Source: Cognatundibacterium rivi
Lineage (GTDB): Bacteria; Pseudomonadota; Gammaproteobacteria; Burkholderiales; Burkholderiaceae_D
Direction of reading: 5' to 3'
DNA: 64,000 nt
NCBI RefSeq assembly: GCF_018139565.1
Contig: NZ_JAGSPK010000003.1
Location: forward strand, 620,001 to 684,000
This document shows, in pieces, positions 1 through 10,819 of the stretch. Within the stretch, counting starts at the first letter, position 1, and each line of letters begins with the position of its first letter. The notes under the pieces are model-generated. The model did not search any database, was not told the DNA's origin, and saw only the letters and a program-made list of their open reading frames with translations. Position numbers and translations under genes: made by a program.

Positions 1-886
1 GTTTGCCGGCTTCGCCTTTTTCTTCATCATCCACCGCGAGTACGATAGATTTCACCGTGCTTTCTAAAGGAATATTCAGGAATGCGGCAACGTCTTCGCA
101 TTTCGCTTTACCGGGTGTCGCTGTTTTGGTCAGTGCTGCGTTCGCGGCAGGACGCGTTGCCGACAATGCCACCGCCTCGGCCGCTTCCATATTGGCCGCG
201 TAATCCGATGTCGGGCAATATACCAGCGCATCTTCACCGGTTTCGGCAATCACATGGAACTCATGCGAACCGGAGCCACCAATCGCGCCGTTATCCGCCG
301 CGACAGCGCGGAATTGCAGGCCAAAACGCTGGAAAATCCGGGTGTAAGCATCAAACATAATCTGATACGATTTTTTCAGACCTTCAACGTCGCGATCGAA
401 AGAATAGGCATCTTTCATCGTAAATTCACGGCCACGCATCAGACCGAAACGCGGACGACGCTCGTCGCGGAATTTGGTCTGAATATGATAGAAGTTCACA
501 GGCAGTTGGCGATATGAGCGGATATCGGAACGCACGACATCGGTAATCGCTTCTTCCGACGTTGGCTGAATGATGTAATCGCGGCCGTGACGGTCTTTGA
601 CGCGCATCAGTTCCGGGCCCATTTTGTCCCAGCGACCGGTTTCCTGCCAGAGTTCCGCAGGCTGGACAACCGGCATCAGCATTTCGATCGCTCCGGCGCG
701 ATTCATCTCCTCGCGGACGATATTTTCGACTTTACGAATCACGCGCAAACCCATAGGCATGTAGTTGTAAATGCCGGATCCCAGACGTTTAATCATGCCG
801 GCACGCATCATCAGTTTGTGGCTGACGATCTCAGCATCGGCAGGGGCTTCTTTAAGTGTAGAAATAAAAAATCGGGTAGCTCGCAT
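1..886 (-). CDS. proS: Prolyl-tRNA synthetase, N-terminal part (cut by window edge)
   Basis: Charges tRNA-Pro with proline in the cytoplasm. About 295 residues are visible, reading leftwards from an ATG at 884-886 and running off the window, so the C-terminal part is missing. The N-terminus ([15 protein letters not shown]) and the following class II core with [17 protein letters not shown] and [16 protein letters not shown] are typical of the long bacterial ProRS. The segment after about residue 225, starting near [15 protein letters not shown], is the beginning of the editing (INS) domain characteristic of that type. It is divergent from rppH. Identification is secure; only the full length is unknown. 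Confidence 0.95.
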   Translation of the reverse strand, partial: MRATRFFISTLKEAPADAEIVSHKLMMRAGMIKRLGSGIYNYMPMGLRVIRKVENIVREEMNRAGAIEMLMPVVQPAELWQETGRWDKMGPELMRVKDRHGRDYIIQPTSEEAITDVVRSDIRSYRQLPVNFYHIQTKFRDERRPRFGLMRGREFTMKDAYSFDRDVEGLKKSYQIMFDAYTRIFQRFGLQFRAVAADNGAIGGSGSHEFHVIAETGEDALVYCPTSDYAANMEAAEAVALSATRPAANAALTKTATPGKAKCEDVAAFLNIPLESTVKSIVLAVDDEEKGEAGK

Positions 887-1102
887 GACAGTGATTCTTT
901 TTAAATGGAAGGTTATAATCAACTCAATTTTAAAGGATTAGCTGGCTAATGCGCCCACTCTTTGCATATTTGATGAAGGAAACCGCGTTTTGTTCGCCAG
1001 ACTGGCTGCTGCCCGGAACTAAATGGGCTCGCTTTTTGACGTAACCGACGCTTTCAATTGCAGGGACAAGCCGTTTAGCCACAGAAAGTTTTGAGGTTAG
1101 AC

Positions 1103-1678
1103 ATGCTAGATCGTGAAGGCTTCCGCCCTAACGTTGGCATAATTTTGCTTAACGCCAACAATCAAGTCTGGTGGGGAAAGCGCGTGCGCGAGCACTCATG
1201 GCAATTCCCGCAAGGCGGCATTAAATATGGCGAATCTCCTGAGCAGGCAATGTTTCGTGAGTTGGAAGAAGAAACAGGTTTGCTGCGGGAACATGTCAAA
1301 ATTATCGGCCGCACCCGTGACTGGCTCCGTTATGAGGTGCCAGATCATTTTATCAAACGTGAAATTCGTGGGCATTACCGTGGGCAAAAACAGATCTGGT
1401 TTTTGCTACGCATGGTTGGTCGCGATTGCGATATCAACCTGCGTGCCAGCAACCACCCAGAGTTCGATGCGTGGCGCTGGCATGAATACTGGGTGCCGCT
1501 GGATGTGGTGATTGAATTTAAACGAGGCGTTTATCAACTGGCATTACAGGAGTTATCCCGTTATCTGCACAGAAATGATCACCCCGGAGCCCAGCGCCAG
1601 CGCTCGCCACGACAAACGACGAAGGTCACGGAGAAATTGATGAATCCGGACAAACCTGAACAAGAAGAATCGAAATAA
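1103..1678 (+). CDS. rppH: RNA pyrophosphohydrolase RppH (Nudix)
   Basis: Removes pyrophosphate from the 5' triphosphate end of mRNAs and so opens them to RNase E decay. The 191-residue protein opens with [17 protein letters not shown], the RppH signature start, and contains a complete Nudix box at about residues 38-60 (GGIKYGES ... RELEEETGL). I chose the ATG at 1103, preceded by GAGG at about 1093, over a TTG at 1091 because the family begins at this position. The C-terminal tail after about residue 155 is basic and low-complexity, as in other betaproteobacterial RppH. It is followed after 3 bases by the CNP1-like gene, so the two are probably cotranscribed. Confidence 0.94.
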   Translation: MLDREGFRPNVGIILLNANNQVWWGKRVREHSWQFPQGGIKYGESPEQAMFRELEEETGLLREHVKIIGRTRDWLRYEVPDHFIKREIRGHYRGQKQIWFLLRMVGRDCDINLRASNHPEFDAWRWHEYWVPLDVVIEFKRGVYQLALQELSRYLHRNDHPGAQRQRSPRQTTKVTEKLMNPDKPEQEESK

Positions 1679-1681
1679 TTT

Positions 1682-2215
1682 ATGGCAAATGACAATCAAC
1701 ACCGCTATGCCAAAGGCTTGTTCGGACTGCTGCTGATTGCAGCCGGATTGCATCTGCCGCTGACGCACGCAGCAGATCAGGAAGACGATGACGTGAACAC
1801 AGCGTGGCAGGAAACGGCGCTGCAATTACCGGCTGCTCCAAAATCGGAAAATCTGCTGCCTTTTTATAACAGCGGCACGCAGACTTTCTCGATTGATAAG
1901 CCATCGGTTTCTGTCGAAAAAGATGGTTCTGTGCGTTACACCCTGGTATCGACTAGCGCCAGTGGCGCAAAAAACGTCAGTTATGAAGCGATACGTTGTG
2001 AAAGCTATGAAAAAAAGCTGTACGCATTTGGTCGCAGCGACGGCACCTGGTCAACATCTCGACGTAAAGAGTGGGACAGAATTTCGAATGCTGGCGCCAA
2101 CAAGCAGCACCATGTTTTATACACCGAGTATTTGTGTGATGGCAATACGGTTGCCGGAAAAGCAGCAATGATCACGGACCGATTAAATGGTAAACGCTCG
2201 CCGTTTAATCGCTAA
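1682..2215 (+). CDS. CNP1-like family secreted protein
   Basis: A 177-residue protein with a signal peptide (a hydrophobic stretch at about residues 12-25 ending near THAAD) and then a region matching the CNP1-like family by its pattern: a tryptophan near the mature start, RYTLVSTSASGAKNVSYEAIRCE, and a C-terminal cysteine near EYLCDG. The two cysteines in the mature part could form a disulfide. Proteins of this family are exported and are commonly found beside rppH in Burkholderiales; their function is not known to me. It starts 3 bases after rppH and ends just before a bidirectional terminator. Confidence 0.75.
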   Translation: MANDNQHRYAKGLFGLLLIAAGLHLPLTHAADQEDDDVNTAWQETALQLPAAPKSENLLPFYNSGTQTFSIDKPSVSVEKDGSVRYTLVSTSASGAKNVSYEAIRCESYEKKLYAFGRSDGTWSTSRRKEWDRISNAGANKQHHVLYTEYLCDGNTVAGKAAMITDRLNGKRSPFNR

Positions 2216-2234
2216 AAAACGCGTGGCTTATACA

Positions 2235-2262
2235 AAAAAAGGTGCTCAGGCACCTTTTTTAC
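2235..2262. terminator. Bidirectional intrinsic terminator
   Basis: A stem AAAGGTGC / GCACCTTT with a TCAG loop, with an A-run before it and a T-run after it. It can stop transcription from the rppH pair on the plus strand and from proB on the minus strand, which converge here; the proB stop codon lies within the 3' edge. Confidence 0.85.
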
Positions 2263-3377
2263 AAAACGACCAAATTGTCGCGGTGTATCAGTTCCTGCTC
2301 TTCAACAAAACCTAGAATCGCTGCAATTTCCGCCGAAGGATGGCGCTTAATCCGCCGCGCGTCTGCGCTGGCATAATTCGATAACCCTCTCGCAATCACC
2401 CGACCCGCTTCATCAACACACGTCACCACCTCGCCGCGGCCAAACTCACCGCTCACGTCCAGCACGCCGATCGGTAACAAGGATTTGCCTTCCCGTGTTA
2501 ATTTCTGTACGGCGCCGGCATCGAGCACAATAGTACCTGCAGTTTGTAAATGATCCGCCAGCCATTGTTTGCGCGCCGCAATCGGTGCCATATCGGAAAC
2601 CAGCTGCGTGCCAATGGCCTCGCCGTTCGCGAGCCTGGCCAGCACATTCTCTTCGCGCCCCCAGGCAATCACAGTATGCGCCCCGGAACTCGCCGCACGT
2701 TTGGCGGCCAGAACTTTGGTCAGCATCCCGCCGCTGCCGAGGCTGGAACCGGCTCCACCAGCCATCGCCTCCAGTGTTAAATCCCCTGCTTTCGCTTCAT
2801 GCACAAATTTTGCAGCGGGATTTTTCCGGGGATCCGCGGTGTACAAGCCTTTTTGATCCGTCAGAATAATTAAGGCATCGGCTTCGATTAAATTCGCCAC
2901 CAGCGCACCCAAGGTGTCGTTGTCGCCAAACTTGATTTCATCAGTGACAACAGTATCATTTTCATTGATGATAGGAACGATACCGAACTGCAACAAAGTG
3001 AATAAGGTCGAGCGCGCGTTCAGATAACGTTCGCGATCGGCCAGATCCGCGTGAGTCAGTAAAATCTGCGCGGTACCAATGTCATGCGCCCGAAAGCTGC
3101 TTTCGTATATTTGCGCAAGACCCATTTGCCCGACGGCAGCGCAAGCCTGCAGCTCATGTATGCCGGTCGGACGTTTTTCAAAGCCCAGCCGCTGGCGCCC
3201 CTCAGCAATAGCACCAGAGCTGACCAGAACAACTTCCTTCCCCATTTGTCGCAATGCGGCGATCTGCACCGCCCATCGTTCTATCGCGACCTTATCAATG
3301 CCTTTGCCGTCATTTGTTACTAACGAAGAACCCACTTTAATTATCAGCCGCTTGGCGTCTTGGATCACAGAATGCAT
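2259..3377 (-). CDS. proB: Glutamate 5-kinase
   Basis: Phosphorylates glutamate to gamma-glutamyl phosphate, the first step of proline synthesis. The protein of 372 residues has the amino-acid kinase domain first ([54 protein letters not shown]) and a C-terminal PUA domain from about residue 275, the normal ProB layout. The ATG at 3375-3377 gives the usual start ([18 protein letters not shown]); a GTG 15 bases upstream is also in frame. A TATAAT-like -10 is at 3417-3422 on the minus strand. The partner proA is not in this window. Confidence 0.95.
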   Translation of the reverse strand: MHSVIQDAKRLIIKVGSSLVTNDGKGIDKVAIERWAVQIAALRQMGKEVVLVSSGAIAEGRQRLGFEKRPTGIHELQACAAVGQMGLAQIYESSFRAHDIGTAQILLTHADLADRERYLNARSTLFTLLQFGIVPIINENDTVVTDEIKFGDNDTLGALVANLIEADALIILTDQKGLYTADPRKNPAAKFVHEAKAGDLTLEAMAGGAGSSLGSGGMLTKVLAAKRAASSGAHTVIAWGREENVLARLANGEAIGTQLVSDMAPIAARKQWLADHLQTAGTIVLDAGAVQKLTREGKSLLPIGVLDVSGEFGRGEVVTCVDEAGRVIARGLSNYASADARRIKRHPSAEIAAILGFVEEQELIHRDNLVVL

Positions 3378-3560
3378 AAAGAGTAAAACCACAGTCGATG
3401 GGGAGGAAAGTCTTAAATTATACTTTATGTGGACTTAATCACATTAAACTAAATTAAATTCAGACTTAGCTTTTATTTTCATATCAATATCCTGAGAAAA
3501 TATTATTTCAATACGAATCATGAAATCACTTTTTAAATGACTGACAAAGTATCAGGCGAA

Positions 3561-3587
3561 AAAAAAGCCTGAATTTCAGGCTTTTTT
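3561..3587 (-). terminator. Terminator downstream of obgE
   Basis: A stem AAGCCTGAA / TTTCAGGCTT flanked by an A-run on one side and a T-run on the other. It sits 12 bases beyond the obgE stop and should end the rplU-rpmA-obgE transcript on the minus strand. Confidence 0.85.
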
Positions 3588-3598
3588 GATGAGTCTTA

Positions 3599-4720
<1,122 letters not shown>

Positions 4721-4789
4721 CTAAAAAAGCTTGTATAAATCTTTGCTACCCAGATGGAACAAACGATTTATACAGGATTTCTCGAAACT

Positions 4790-4820
4790 AAAAAGGCTCT
4801 ACCAATGGCAGAGCCTTTTT
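4790..4820 (-). terminator. Terminator or attenuator between rpmA and obgE
   Basis: A long stem AAAAAGGCTCT(ACCA) / (TGGC)AGAGCCTTTTT lies 40 bases after rpmA. On the minus strand it ends with a T-run. It should cut most rplU-rpmA messages before obgE, giving more ribosomal protein than ObgE. Confidence 0.8.
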
Positions 4821-4860
4821 ATCATACTGGCTTGCGCCTTAGCTTGAATTACTTCAAAAC

Positions 4861-5118
4861 TTAAGCTGCAACAACAATTGCGTATTGATGCTTGGAAGCA
4901 CCTTTAACAGCGAACTGTACTTTACCGTTAACCAGCGCGAACAAAGTGTGATCTTTGCCCATACCAACGTTTTCACCTGGGTGAACACGTGTACCGCGTT
5001 GACGAACAATGATACCGCCAGCATTGATAGCCTGACCGCCGTAAACTTTAACGCCTAAGCGTTTTGACTCTGAGTCACGGCCGTTGCGCGTGGTGCCGCC
5101 GCCTTTTTTATGTGCCAT
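4861..5118 (-). CDS. rpmA: 50S ribosomal protein L27
   Basis: Ribosomal protein of the 50S subunit whose N-terminal tail reaches towards the peptidyl transferase centre. The 85 residues begin [18 protein letters not shown] and contain the conserved [10 protein letters not shown] and GKDHTLFAL segments. There is no N-terminal extension of the type cleaved in Firmicutes. It follows rplU after about 43 bases and shares its promoter. Confidence 0.98.
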   Translation of the reverse strand: MAHKKGGGTTRNGRDSESKRLGVKVYGGQAINAGGIIVRQRGTRVHPGENVGMGKDHTLFALVNGKVQFAVKGASKHQYAIVVAA

Positions 5119-5161
5119 TTAATAGCTCCTTGATACAGGTAATGAACAGGTAATCGAGAGA

Positions 5162-5473
5162 TTAGCCGTTGATAGATACGATTTGCAATTCAGTGTAGTT
5201 TTGGCGGTGGCCTTGACGCTTCTGGTAATGCTTACGACGACGCATTTTGAAAATACGTACTTTGTCGTGACGACCGTGATCTACTACCTTAGCCAGCACC
5301 GTAGCACCTGCGACCAATGGAGTACCAAATTTAATTGTTTCTCCAGCACCCAATGCGAGCACTTGATCAATGGTGATTTCGGAGCCAATGTCTGCAGGTA
5401 TCTGTTCTACTTTAAGTTTTTCACCAGCGACAACTTTATATTGTTTGCCGCCGGTTTTTATGACCGCGTACAT
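5162..5473 (-). CDS. rplU: 50S ribosomal protein L21
   Basis: Ribosomal protein of the 50S subunit that binds 23S rRNA. The 103-residue protein starts [14 protein letters not shown], the standard L21 beginning, and has the basic RNA-binding stretch [16 protein letters not shown] near the end. The ATG at 5471-5473 has GAGG 7 bases upstream; the longer frame to 5515 would add residues not seen in the family. First gene of the rplU-rpmA-(obgE) unit. Confidence 0.97.
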   Translation of the reverse strand: MYAVIKTGGKQYKVVAGEKLKVEQIPADIGSEITIDQVLALGAGETIKFGTPLVAGATVLAKVVDHGRHDKVRIFKMRRRKHYQKRQGHRQNYTELQIVSING

Positions 5474-5550
5474 GTGAAACCTCATCAAATAAATAAAAGG
5501 GATTTTCTCCCGCACTTCAAAAACGACCTAGGAATTCGGGAAAACCCCAA

Positions 5551-5579
5551 ATTATACATAGACTTAGATCTGGCGTCAA
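5551..5579 (-). promoter_or_regulatory. Sigma70-type promoter of rplU-rpmA
   Basis: On the minus strand a TTGACG box (5579-5574) is separated by exactly 17 bases from TATAAT (5556-5551). Transcription would start near 5544, giving a leader of about 70 bases before rplU. A near-consensus promoter fits highly expressed ribosomal protein genes. Confidence 0.8.
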
Positions 5580-5747
5580 AAACAATTTGCATATTTTTTC
5601 AGCAGAGAAACCCTCGCGAATGAAAGCGGTTTGAGGAATTTCAATAAGAAACGAGAAAACAGATGGATTGCGTACCGGGTTACAGCGCAAATTTAATCTT
5701 GTCGTCGTATAATCTCGCGGTCTTGAATTAATTAGCAGGATTCCCCC

Positions 5748-6728
5748 TTGTCTGCCACTGCAAACCCAAACCCTATTACCGACGTGATTACTGCGGATAT
5801 GTCTGCGGTTAACGATGTTATTCGCCGACAGCTCTATTCTGACGTTCCTCTGGTAAATCAGGTTGCTGAGTACATTATCAGCGCAGGTGGAAAACGCTTA
5901 CGTCCCGTTCTCGTACTACTCATTGCGAACGCTTACGGCTACCAAGGGAAAAACCACCACGACTTAGCAGCAACTATTGAGTTTATTCATACAGCAACTT
6001 TGCTGCATGACGACGTTGTTGATGAGTCATCACTGCGCCGTGGTCGCCAGACTGCGAACGCACTGTTTGGTAACGCGGCATCCGTGCTTGTCGGCGATTT
6101 TTTACATTCACGTGCCTTCCAGATGATGGTCTCTGTTGGCAGCGTTCCGATTATGCAAGTTGTTGCCGACGCCACCAACGTCATCGCTGAAGGAGAAGTG
6201 CTGCAACTACTGAATATGCACGACCCGGATGTGACGGAAGATCGTTACTTACAAGTCATACGCTCAAAGACAGCCAAATTATTTGAAGCATCTGCAAAAG
6301 TAGGCGCTCTTATCGCTGGGGCAAATGAAGAACAGGTAGAAGCGGCGGCAGAATATGGTCGCAGCATCGGTACAGCATTTCAATTAATCGACGACGTGCT
6401 CGACTACACGGGGAACGCAGAAGAGATCGGGAAAAATGTCGGTGATGATTTGCGCGAAGGCAAACCGACTTTGCCTCTGATTTATCTCATGAAAAATGGT
6501 ACGGCCGAAGAAAAAGAACTGGTTCGCACATGTATAGAACAAGGTGACGAGTCACAGTTCGATAAAATCTTACATGCGATTACGCAATCCGGCGCACTGG
6601 ATTACACTAAAGAAAAAGCGGTGGAGGCAGCGCGTCAAGCATCGGCAGCGGTCACACACTTACCAGCCTCTCCATTTAAAGAGGCGCTTCTTACCTTGAG
6701 TCAGTTTGCAGTTCAACGCAATCACTGA
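5748..6728 (+). CDS. ispB: Octaprenyl diphosphate synthase (polyprenyl synthetase)
   Basis: Makes the long isoprenoid side chain of ubiquinone from farnesyl diphosphate and IPP. The 326-residue protein carries both aspartate-rich motifs of trans-prenyltransferases: DDVVDESSLRRG at about residue 89 and DDVLDY at about residue 218, plus GGKRLRP near residue 47. Chain length (C40) is inferred from the family. The start is a TTG at 5748 with AGCAGGA 7 bases upstream; there is no suitable ATG. A TATAAT at 5708-5713 is a plausible -10, but I see no good -35. It is divergent from rplU, as in many Proteobacteria. Confidence 0.93.
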   Translation: MSATANPNPITDVITADMSAVNDVIRRQLYSDVPLVNQVAEYIISAGGKRLRPVLVLLIANAYGYQGKNHHDLAATIEFIHTATLLHDDVVDESSLRRGRQTANALFGNAASVLVGDFLHSRAFQMMVSVGSVPIMQVVADATNVIAEGEVLQLLNMHDPDVTEDRYLQVIRSKTAKLFEASAKVGALIAGANEEQVEAAAEYGRSIGTAFQLIDDVLDYTGNAEEIGKNVGDDLREGKPTLPLIYLMKNGTAEEKELVRTCIEQGDESQFDKILHAITQSGALDYTKEKAVEAARQASAAVTHLPASPFKEALLTLSQFAVQRNH

Positions 6729-6760
6729 ACGTAAAAAATCTCATTCAAACAGAATTTCAA

Positions 6761-6797
6761 TCGAGGCAATCACAGAAATGTGCTTGCCTCGATTTAT
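6761..6797 (+). terminator. Terminator after ispB
   Basis: Stem TCGAGGCAA / TTGCCTCGA with inner CAC/GTG pairing, followed by a T-rich ATTTATT. It separates ispB from pilB. The remaining bases up to 6977 hold no gene that I can see. Confidence 0.7.
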
Positions 6798-6977
6798 TAG
6801 TAGACTCCCCTGAGTTCGGCAGTATTTTTGTCGCATACTTTCACACAAAGACAACAGTTCCGTTGGCTGAACGCAGCTCAGATGTAAAAAAAAGTAGCAT
6901 GCCTTTACAAAAAAGGGCTTCAGTTGCATCATCGCAAAGCAATTCATTCTTTTTGCAAACCTAACCCATAAGTCACT

Positions 6978-8714
6978 ATGTCTGCCGCTCCACCAAACAC
7001 TGCACCGCAAGTAACAACCCCAGGACTTGCCCGAGCTTTAATGCAAGGCAATTTGCTGACGGCAGCACAAACCGACACCATAGTAAAAAAAACACAGATA
7101 GATAAAACACGTTTTATCGATGGGCTATTGCAAAGCAACATTATCAGTTCGCGTGACCTTGCCACGTTTTGCTCTGAAACCTTTGGCTACCCGCTACTGG
7201 ATTTATCGGTAATCAATGAGAGTCTGATTCCAGACAAATTGGTTGATCCCAAGCTCATGCAAACGCAGCGCCTTGTTCCTATTGCAAAAAAAGGAAACAA
7301 ACTGGCACTGGCAGTTTCAGACCCAACCAACAACTCCGCGTTCGACCAGGTTAAATTCCAGACCAGCCTGGGTATAGAACTCATCATGGTGCAGCATGAT
7401 GCGTTGCTAAAAATGTTGGAAAAAATCAGTAAAACGTCAGAACAGAGTCTGAACGATCTGTCTGGTGATGAATTCGATCTGGATTTTAAAGAAGAGGATT
7501 TAGGTCAAGCCGCCGCAGCAGCGGCAGATGCGCAGGCGAATGAGGTTGATGACGCACCTATCGTCAAATTTCTGCAGAAAATGCTGGTTGACGCCATCAA
7601 CATGGGTGCATCCGATTTGCATTTTGAGCCTTTTGAAAAATTCTACCGGATTCGTTTCAGGGTTGACGGTGAGCTAAGGGAAATTGCCCAGCCGCCACTG
7701 GCGATCAAGGATAAGCTGTCGTCCCGCATTAAAGTTATTTCCAAACTCGATATCTCTGAGAAAAGGATACCTCAGGATGGCCGGATGAAATTGGTTCTGA
7801 ACGCCAATAAATCCATCGATTTTCGTGTAAGCACATTGCCAACACTGTTCGGCGAGAAGATCGTTATGCGTATTCTCGACGGATCGCAAGCGCAAATGGG
7901 GATCGATGCACTCGGTTACGATCCAGACCAAAAAGAAACGCTGATGAATGCGATTCAGCGTCCTTACGGTATGGTGTTGGTGACCGGTCCGACCGGTTCA
8001 GGTAAAACGGTATCTTTGTATACTTGTCTGAACGTGATTAACAAACCGGGCATCAACATCTCCACGGCCGAAGATCCGGCTGAGATTAACTTACCCGGCG
8101 TGAATCAGGTCAATGTGAATGATAAAGCAGGCCTCACTTTTGCTGCAGCACTAAAATCTTTCCTTCGTCAGGATCCTGACGTCATCATGGTCGGTGAGAT
8201 CCGCGATCTGGAAACTGCCGATATTGCGATTAAGGCTGCGCAAACCGGTCACATGGTATTTTCAACACTGCATACCAATGATGCTCCATCTACGCTGACA
8301 CGTCTGATGAACATGGGCGTAGCGCCGTTCAATATCGCATCGTCTGTCATTCTCATTACGGCACAGCGTCTGGCGCGCCGCCTCTGCACTTGCAAACGCC
8401 CAGCAGAAGTACTGGATGAAGTACTGCTTGCCGCGGGCTTTAAAGAAGAAGATCTGGATGGGACCTGGAAACCTTACGAACCCGTTGGATGTGATCGCTG
8501 CAATGGGAACGGTTACAAAGGACGCGTCGGTATCTATCAGCTCATGCCAATTTCCGAGTCGATTGAGCGCATTATTTTGAACAATGGCAGCGCCATGGAA
8601 ATTGAAGAGCAAGCACAGCTTGAAGGTATACGCAATTTGCGCCAATCTGGATTGATGAAAGTGCGGCAAGGATTAACCAGTCTGGAAGAAGTACTTGGAT
8701 GTACTAACGAATAA
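6978..8714 (+). CDS. pilB: Type IV pilus assembly ATPase PilB
   Basis: Cytoplasmic hexameric ATPase that powers polymerisation of the pilus fibre. The 578 residues show an N-terminal MshEN-type region, then the GspE/PilT ATPase core: Walker A GPTGSGKT near residue 336, an Asp box, Walker B DVIMVGEIRD and the His box TGHMVFSTLHTND. A zinc-binding four-cysteine module is present (CTCK and CDRCNGNGYKGRVGIY), typical for PilB. First gene of a pilB-pilC-pilD unit; pilC starts 15 bases after its stop. Confidence 0.96.
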   Translation: MSAAPPNTAPQVTTPGLARALMQGNLLTAAQTDTIVKKTQIDKTRFIDGLLQSNIISSRDLATFCSETFGYPLLDLSVINESLIPDKLVDPKLMQTQRLVPIAKKGNKLALAVSDPTNNSAFDQVKFQTSLGIELIMVQHDALLKMLEKISKTSEQSLNDLSGDEFDLDFKEEDLGQAAAAAADAQANEVDDAPIVKFLQKMLVDAINMGASDLHFEPFEKFYRIRFRVDGELREIAQPPLAIKDKLSSRIKVISKLDISEKRIPQDGRMKLVLNANKSIDFRVSTLPTLFGEKIVMRILDGSQAQMGIDALGYDPDQKETLMNAIQRPYGMVLVTGPTGSGKTVSLYTCLNVINKPGINISTAEDPAEINLPGVNQVNVNDKAGLTFAAALKSFLRQDPDVIMVGEIRDLETADIAIKAAQTGHMVFSTLHTNDAPSTLTRLMNMGVAPFNIASSVILITAQRLARRLCTCKRPAEVLDEVLLAAGFKEEDLDGTWKPYEPVGCDRCNGNGYKGRVGIYQLMPISESIERIILNNGSAMEIEEQAQLEGIRNLRQSGLMKVRQGLTSLEEVLGCTNE

Positions 8715-8729
8715 TCGGAGAGCAGTTAC

Positions 8730-9956
8730 ATGGCAACTAATTCCGCCAAACCTATAAAAAAAACCAAAGACGTTCTCTATGCCTGGGAAGGTAAAGATAA
8801 ATTTGGAAAAACAGTGCAGGGAGAAATACGTGCTGGTGGAGAAGCGATCGTTAATGCAACTCTCAGGCGTCAGGGTATTCTGGTTACCAAGCTAAAGAAA
8901 AAAACTTACAGCTCTGGTAAAAAAATTACGGATGCGGACATCACCTTATTCACACGCCAGCTTGCGACTATGATGAAGGCAGGTGTACCACTATTGCAGT
9001 CATTTGATATCGTCGCCAAAGGAAATGTAAACCCATCAGTATCCAAGCTGTTACAGGATATACGTGGCGACGTAGAAACAGGGACCAGTCTGAATCAGGC
9101 ATTCAGAAAATTTCCTTTGTATTTTGATCCGCTGTTCTGCAATCTGGTTGGTGCTGGTGAGCAAGCCGGTATTCTGGAGGATTTGCTGACCCGTTTGGCT
9201 ATTTACAAAGAAAAAACCCAGGCAATAAAGAAAAAAATTAAGTCTGCTCTGACCTACCCGATTGCCATTCTTTCTATCGCGTTTATAGTTACGGCAGTAA
9301 TTATGATTTGGGTAGTTCCTGCATTTAAAGAAGTGTTTACAAGTTTCGGTGCCGATCTCCCTGGGCCAACACTAGTCGTGATGGCGATATCTGACTTCTT
9401 TGTGAAGTACTGGTATATTATTTTTGGCGGATTATTTGGCTCCATTTACTTTTTCTTCCAAACTTGGCAACGCTCCTTACAAATGCAACGCACCATGGAC
9501 AGACTGCTGTTGCAAGCCCCAATTTTCGGTGACGTGATCAGAAAAGCGACGATCGCTCGCTGGACCCGTACTCTGGCAACCATGTTTGCGGCCGGCGTTC
9601 CATTAGTCGAGTCCCTAGACTCCGTCGGCGGCGCTGCCGGTAATGCTGTGTATCTCGACGCTACGATAAAAATTCAGACGGAAGTCAGCACCGGTACCAG
9701 TCTGACTGTCGCAATGCAAAATGCAAATGTATTTCCTTCTATGGTGACGCAGATGGTTGCTATCGGCGAAGAATCTGGTGCACTCGATAGCATGCTGGGG
9801 AAAGTTGCCGATTTTTATGAAGAAGAAGTGGATGAAGCTGTTGCATCTTTATCCAGCTTAATGGAGCCAATTATTATGGTAATTCTGGGTGTCATTATCG
9901 GTGGTCTGGTCGTTGCGATGTATTTGCCTATTTTCAAACTGGGTGCAGTCGTCTAA
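8730..9956 (+). CDS. pilC: Type IV pilus inner-membrane platform protein PilC
   Basis: Polytopic inner-membrane protein that couples the PilB motor to pilin assembly. The 408 residues contain two copies of the T2SS-F domain (about 70-195 and 270-400), each beginning with a FTRQLATM- or RTLATMFAAGVPL-type helix, and hydrophobic segments near residues 170-195, 220-245 and 375-400. The ATG at 8730 is preceded by GGAGAG. Its stop overlaps the pilD start by one base (TAATG), pointing to translational coupling. Confidence 0.95.
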   Translation: MATNSAKPIKKTKDVLYAWEGKDKFGKTVQGEIRAGGEAIVNATLRRQGILVTKLKKKTYSSGKKITDADITLFTRQLATMMKAGVPLLQSFDIVAKGNVNPSVSKLLQDIRGDVETGTSLNQAFRKFPLYFDPLFCNLVGAGEQAGILEDLLTRLAIYKEKTQAIKKKIKSALTYPIAILSIAFIVTAVIMIWVVPAFKEVFTSFGADLPGPTLVVMAISDFFVKYWYIIFGGLFGSIYFFFQTWQRSLQMQRTMDRLLLQAPIFGDVIRKATIARWTRTLATMFAAGVPLVESLDSVGGAAGNAVYLDATIKIQTEVSTGTSLTVAMQNANVFPSMVTQMVAIGEESGALDSMLGKVADFYEEEVDEAVASLSSLMEPIIMVILGVIIGGLVVAMYLPIFKLGAVV

Positions 9957-10819
9957 TGTTAGAAGAAATTTTTTTTGCACAACCCGGAAATGTACTGAGT
10001 ACGGTCATATTAGGCATCTTCGGGTTGTTAGTTGGCAGCTTTCTGAATGTGGTGATTTATCGTCTGCCAAAAATGATGCAGCGAGAGTCAGATAACTATG
10101 TTGCGAACGAAACCGGGCAGGAATTACCCCATCAAGAACCTTATAACCTGACCATACCGCGCTCGGCGTGCCCTCATTGCGGACATAAAATCACTGCGCT
10201 TGAAAATATTCCCATCATCAGCTATCTGGTCATCGGCGGGAAATGTACAGGTTGTAAAGCGCCGATTTCTATTCGCTATCCACTCGTTGAACTGATCACT
10301 TGCTTGCTGAGCGCAGGCATGATCTGGCACTTTGGCAGCGGCATTGCGGGTTTATCTGCGATGTTTTTTACTTACTTCCTGATTGCGATGACATTGATCG
10401 ATGCGGATACGCAATTGCTACCGGATGATCTGACGCTGCCATTGCTCTGGCTGGGCTTGCTGGTCAATCTGAATGGCACGTTCACCTCATTGCCTTCAGC
10501 GGTGATAGGCGCAGTGGCAGGCTATTTATCTCTGTGGTCAATTTACTGGGTATTTAAATTGGCGACTGGAAAAGAAGGCATGGGCTATGGCGACTTCAAG
10601 CTGCTGGCAGCCCTGGGAGCCTGGATGGGTTGGGGTATGCTGCCTGTCATCATATTACTGTCATCCGTTGTCGGTGCCGTTGTTGGCATTGCTCTCATCA
10701 TCATGTCAAAAATGGGGAAAAATACCCCACTTCCCTTCGGACCTTACCTCGCGGGTGCCGGATTGATTGCTTTATTCTGGGGGAAACAGCTATCAGCCAT
10801 GTACCTGAATACCTTCTGA
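9956..10819 (+). CDS. pilD: Prepilin peptidase / N-methyltransferase PilD
   Basis: Membrane aspartic peptidase that cleaves the leader of type IV prepilins and methylates the new N-terminus. The 287-residue protein has the zinc-binding tetracysteine (CPHCGH ... CTGCKAP at about residues 72-100) in the cytoplasmic loop, and the two catalytic aspartates in LIDADTQLLPDD and GMGYGDFKLLAALGA. Multiple transmembrane helices follow. It starts on the last base of the pilC stop and its own stop overlaps the coaE start (TGATG), so pilC-pilD-coaE form one translationally coupled chain. Confidence 0.96.
   Translation: MLEEIFFAQPGNVLSTVILGIFGLLVGSFLNVVIYRLPKMMQRESDNYVANETGQELPHQEPYNLTIPRSACPHCGHKITALENIPIISYLVIGGKCTGCKAPISIRYPLVELITCLLSAGMIWHFGSGIAGLSAMFFTYFLIAMTLIDADTQLLPDDLTLPLLWLGLLVNLNGTFTSLPSAVIGAVAGYLSLWSIYWVFKLATGKEGMGYGDFKLLAALGAWMGWGMLPVIILLSSVVGAVVGIALIIMSKMGKNTPLPFGPYLAGAGLIALFWGKQLSAMYLNTF

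Noticed and set aside
3079-3438. 119-codon plus-strand frame over the proB start
   Set aside because: Antisense to conserved proB codons; cysteine-rich composition typical of a shadow.
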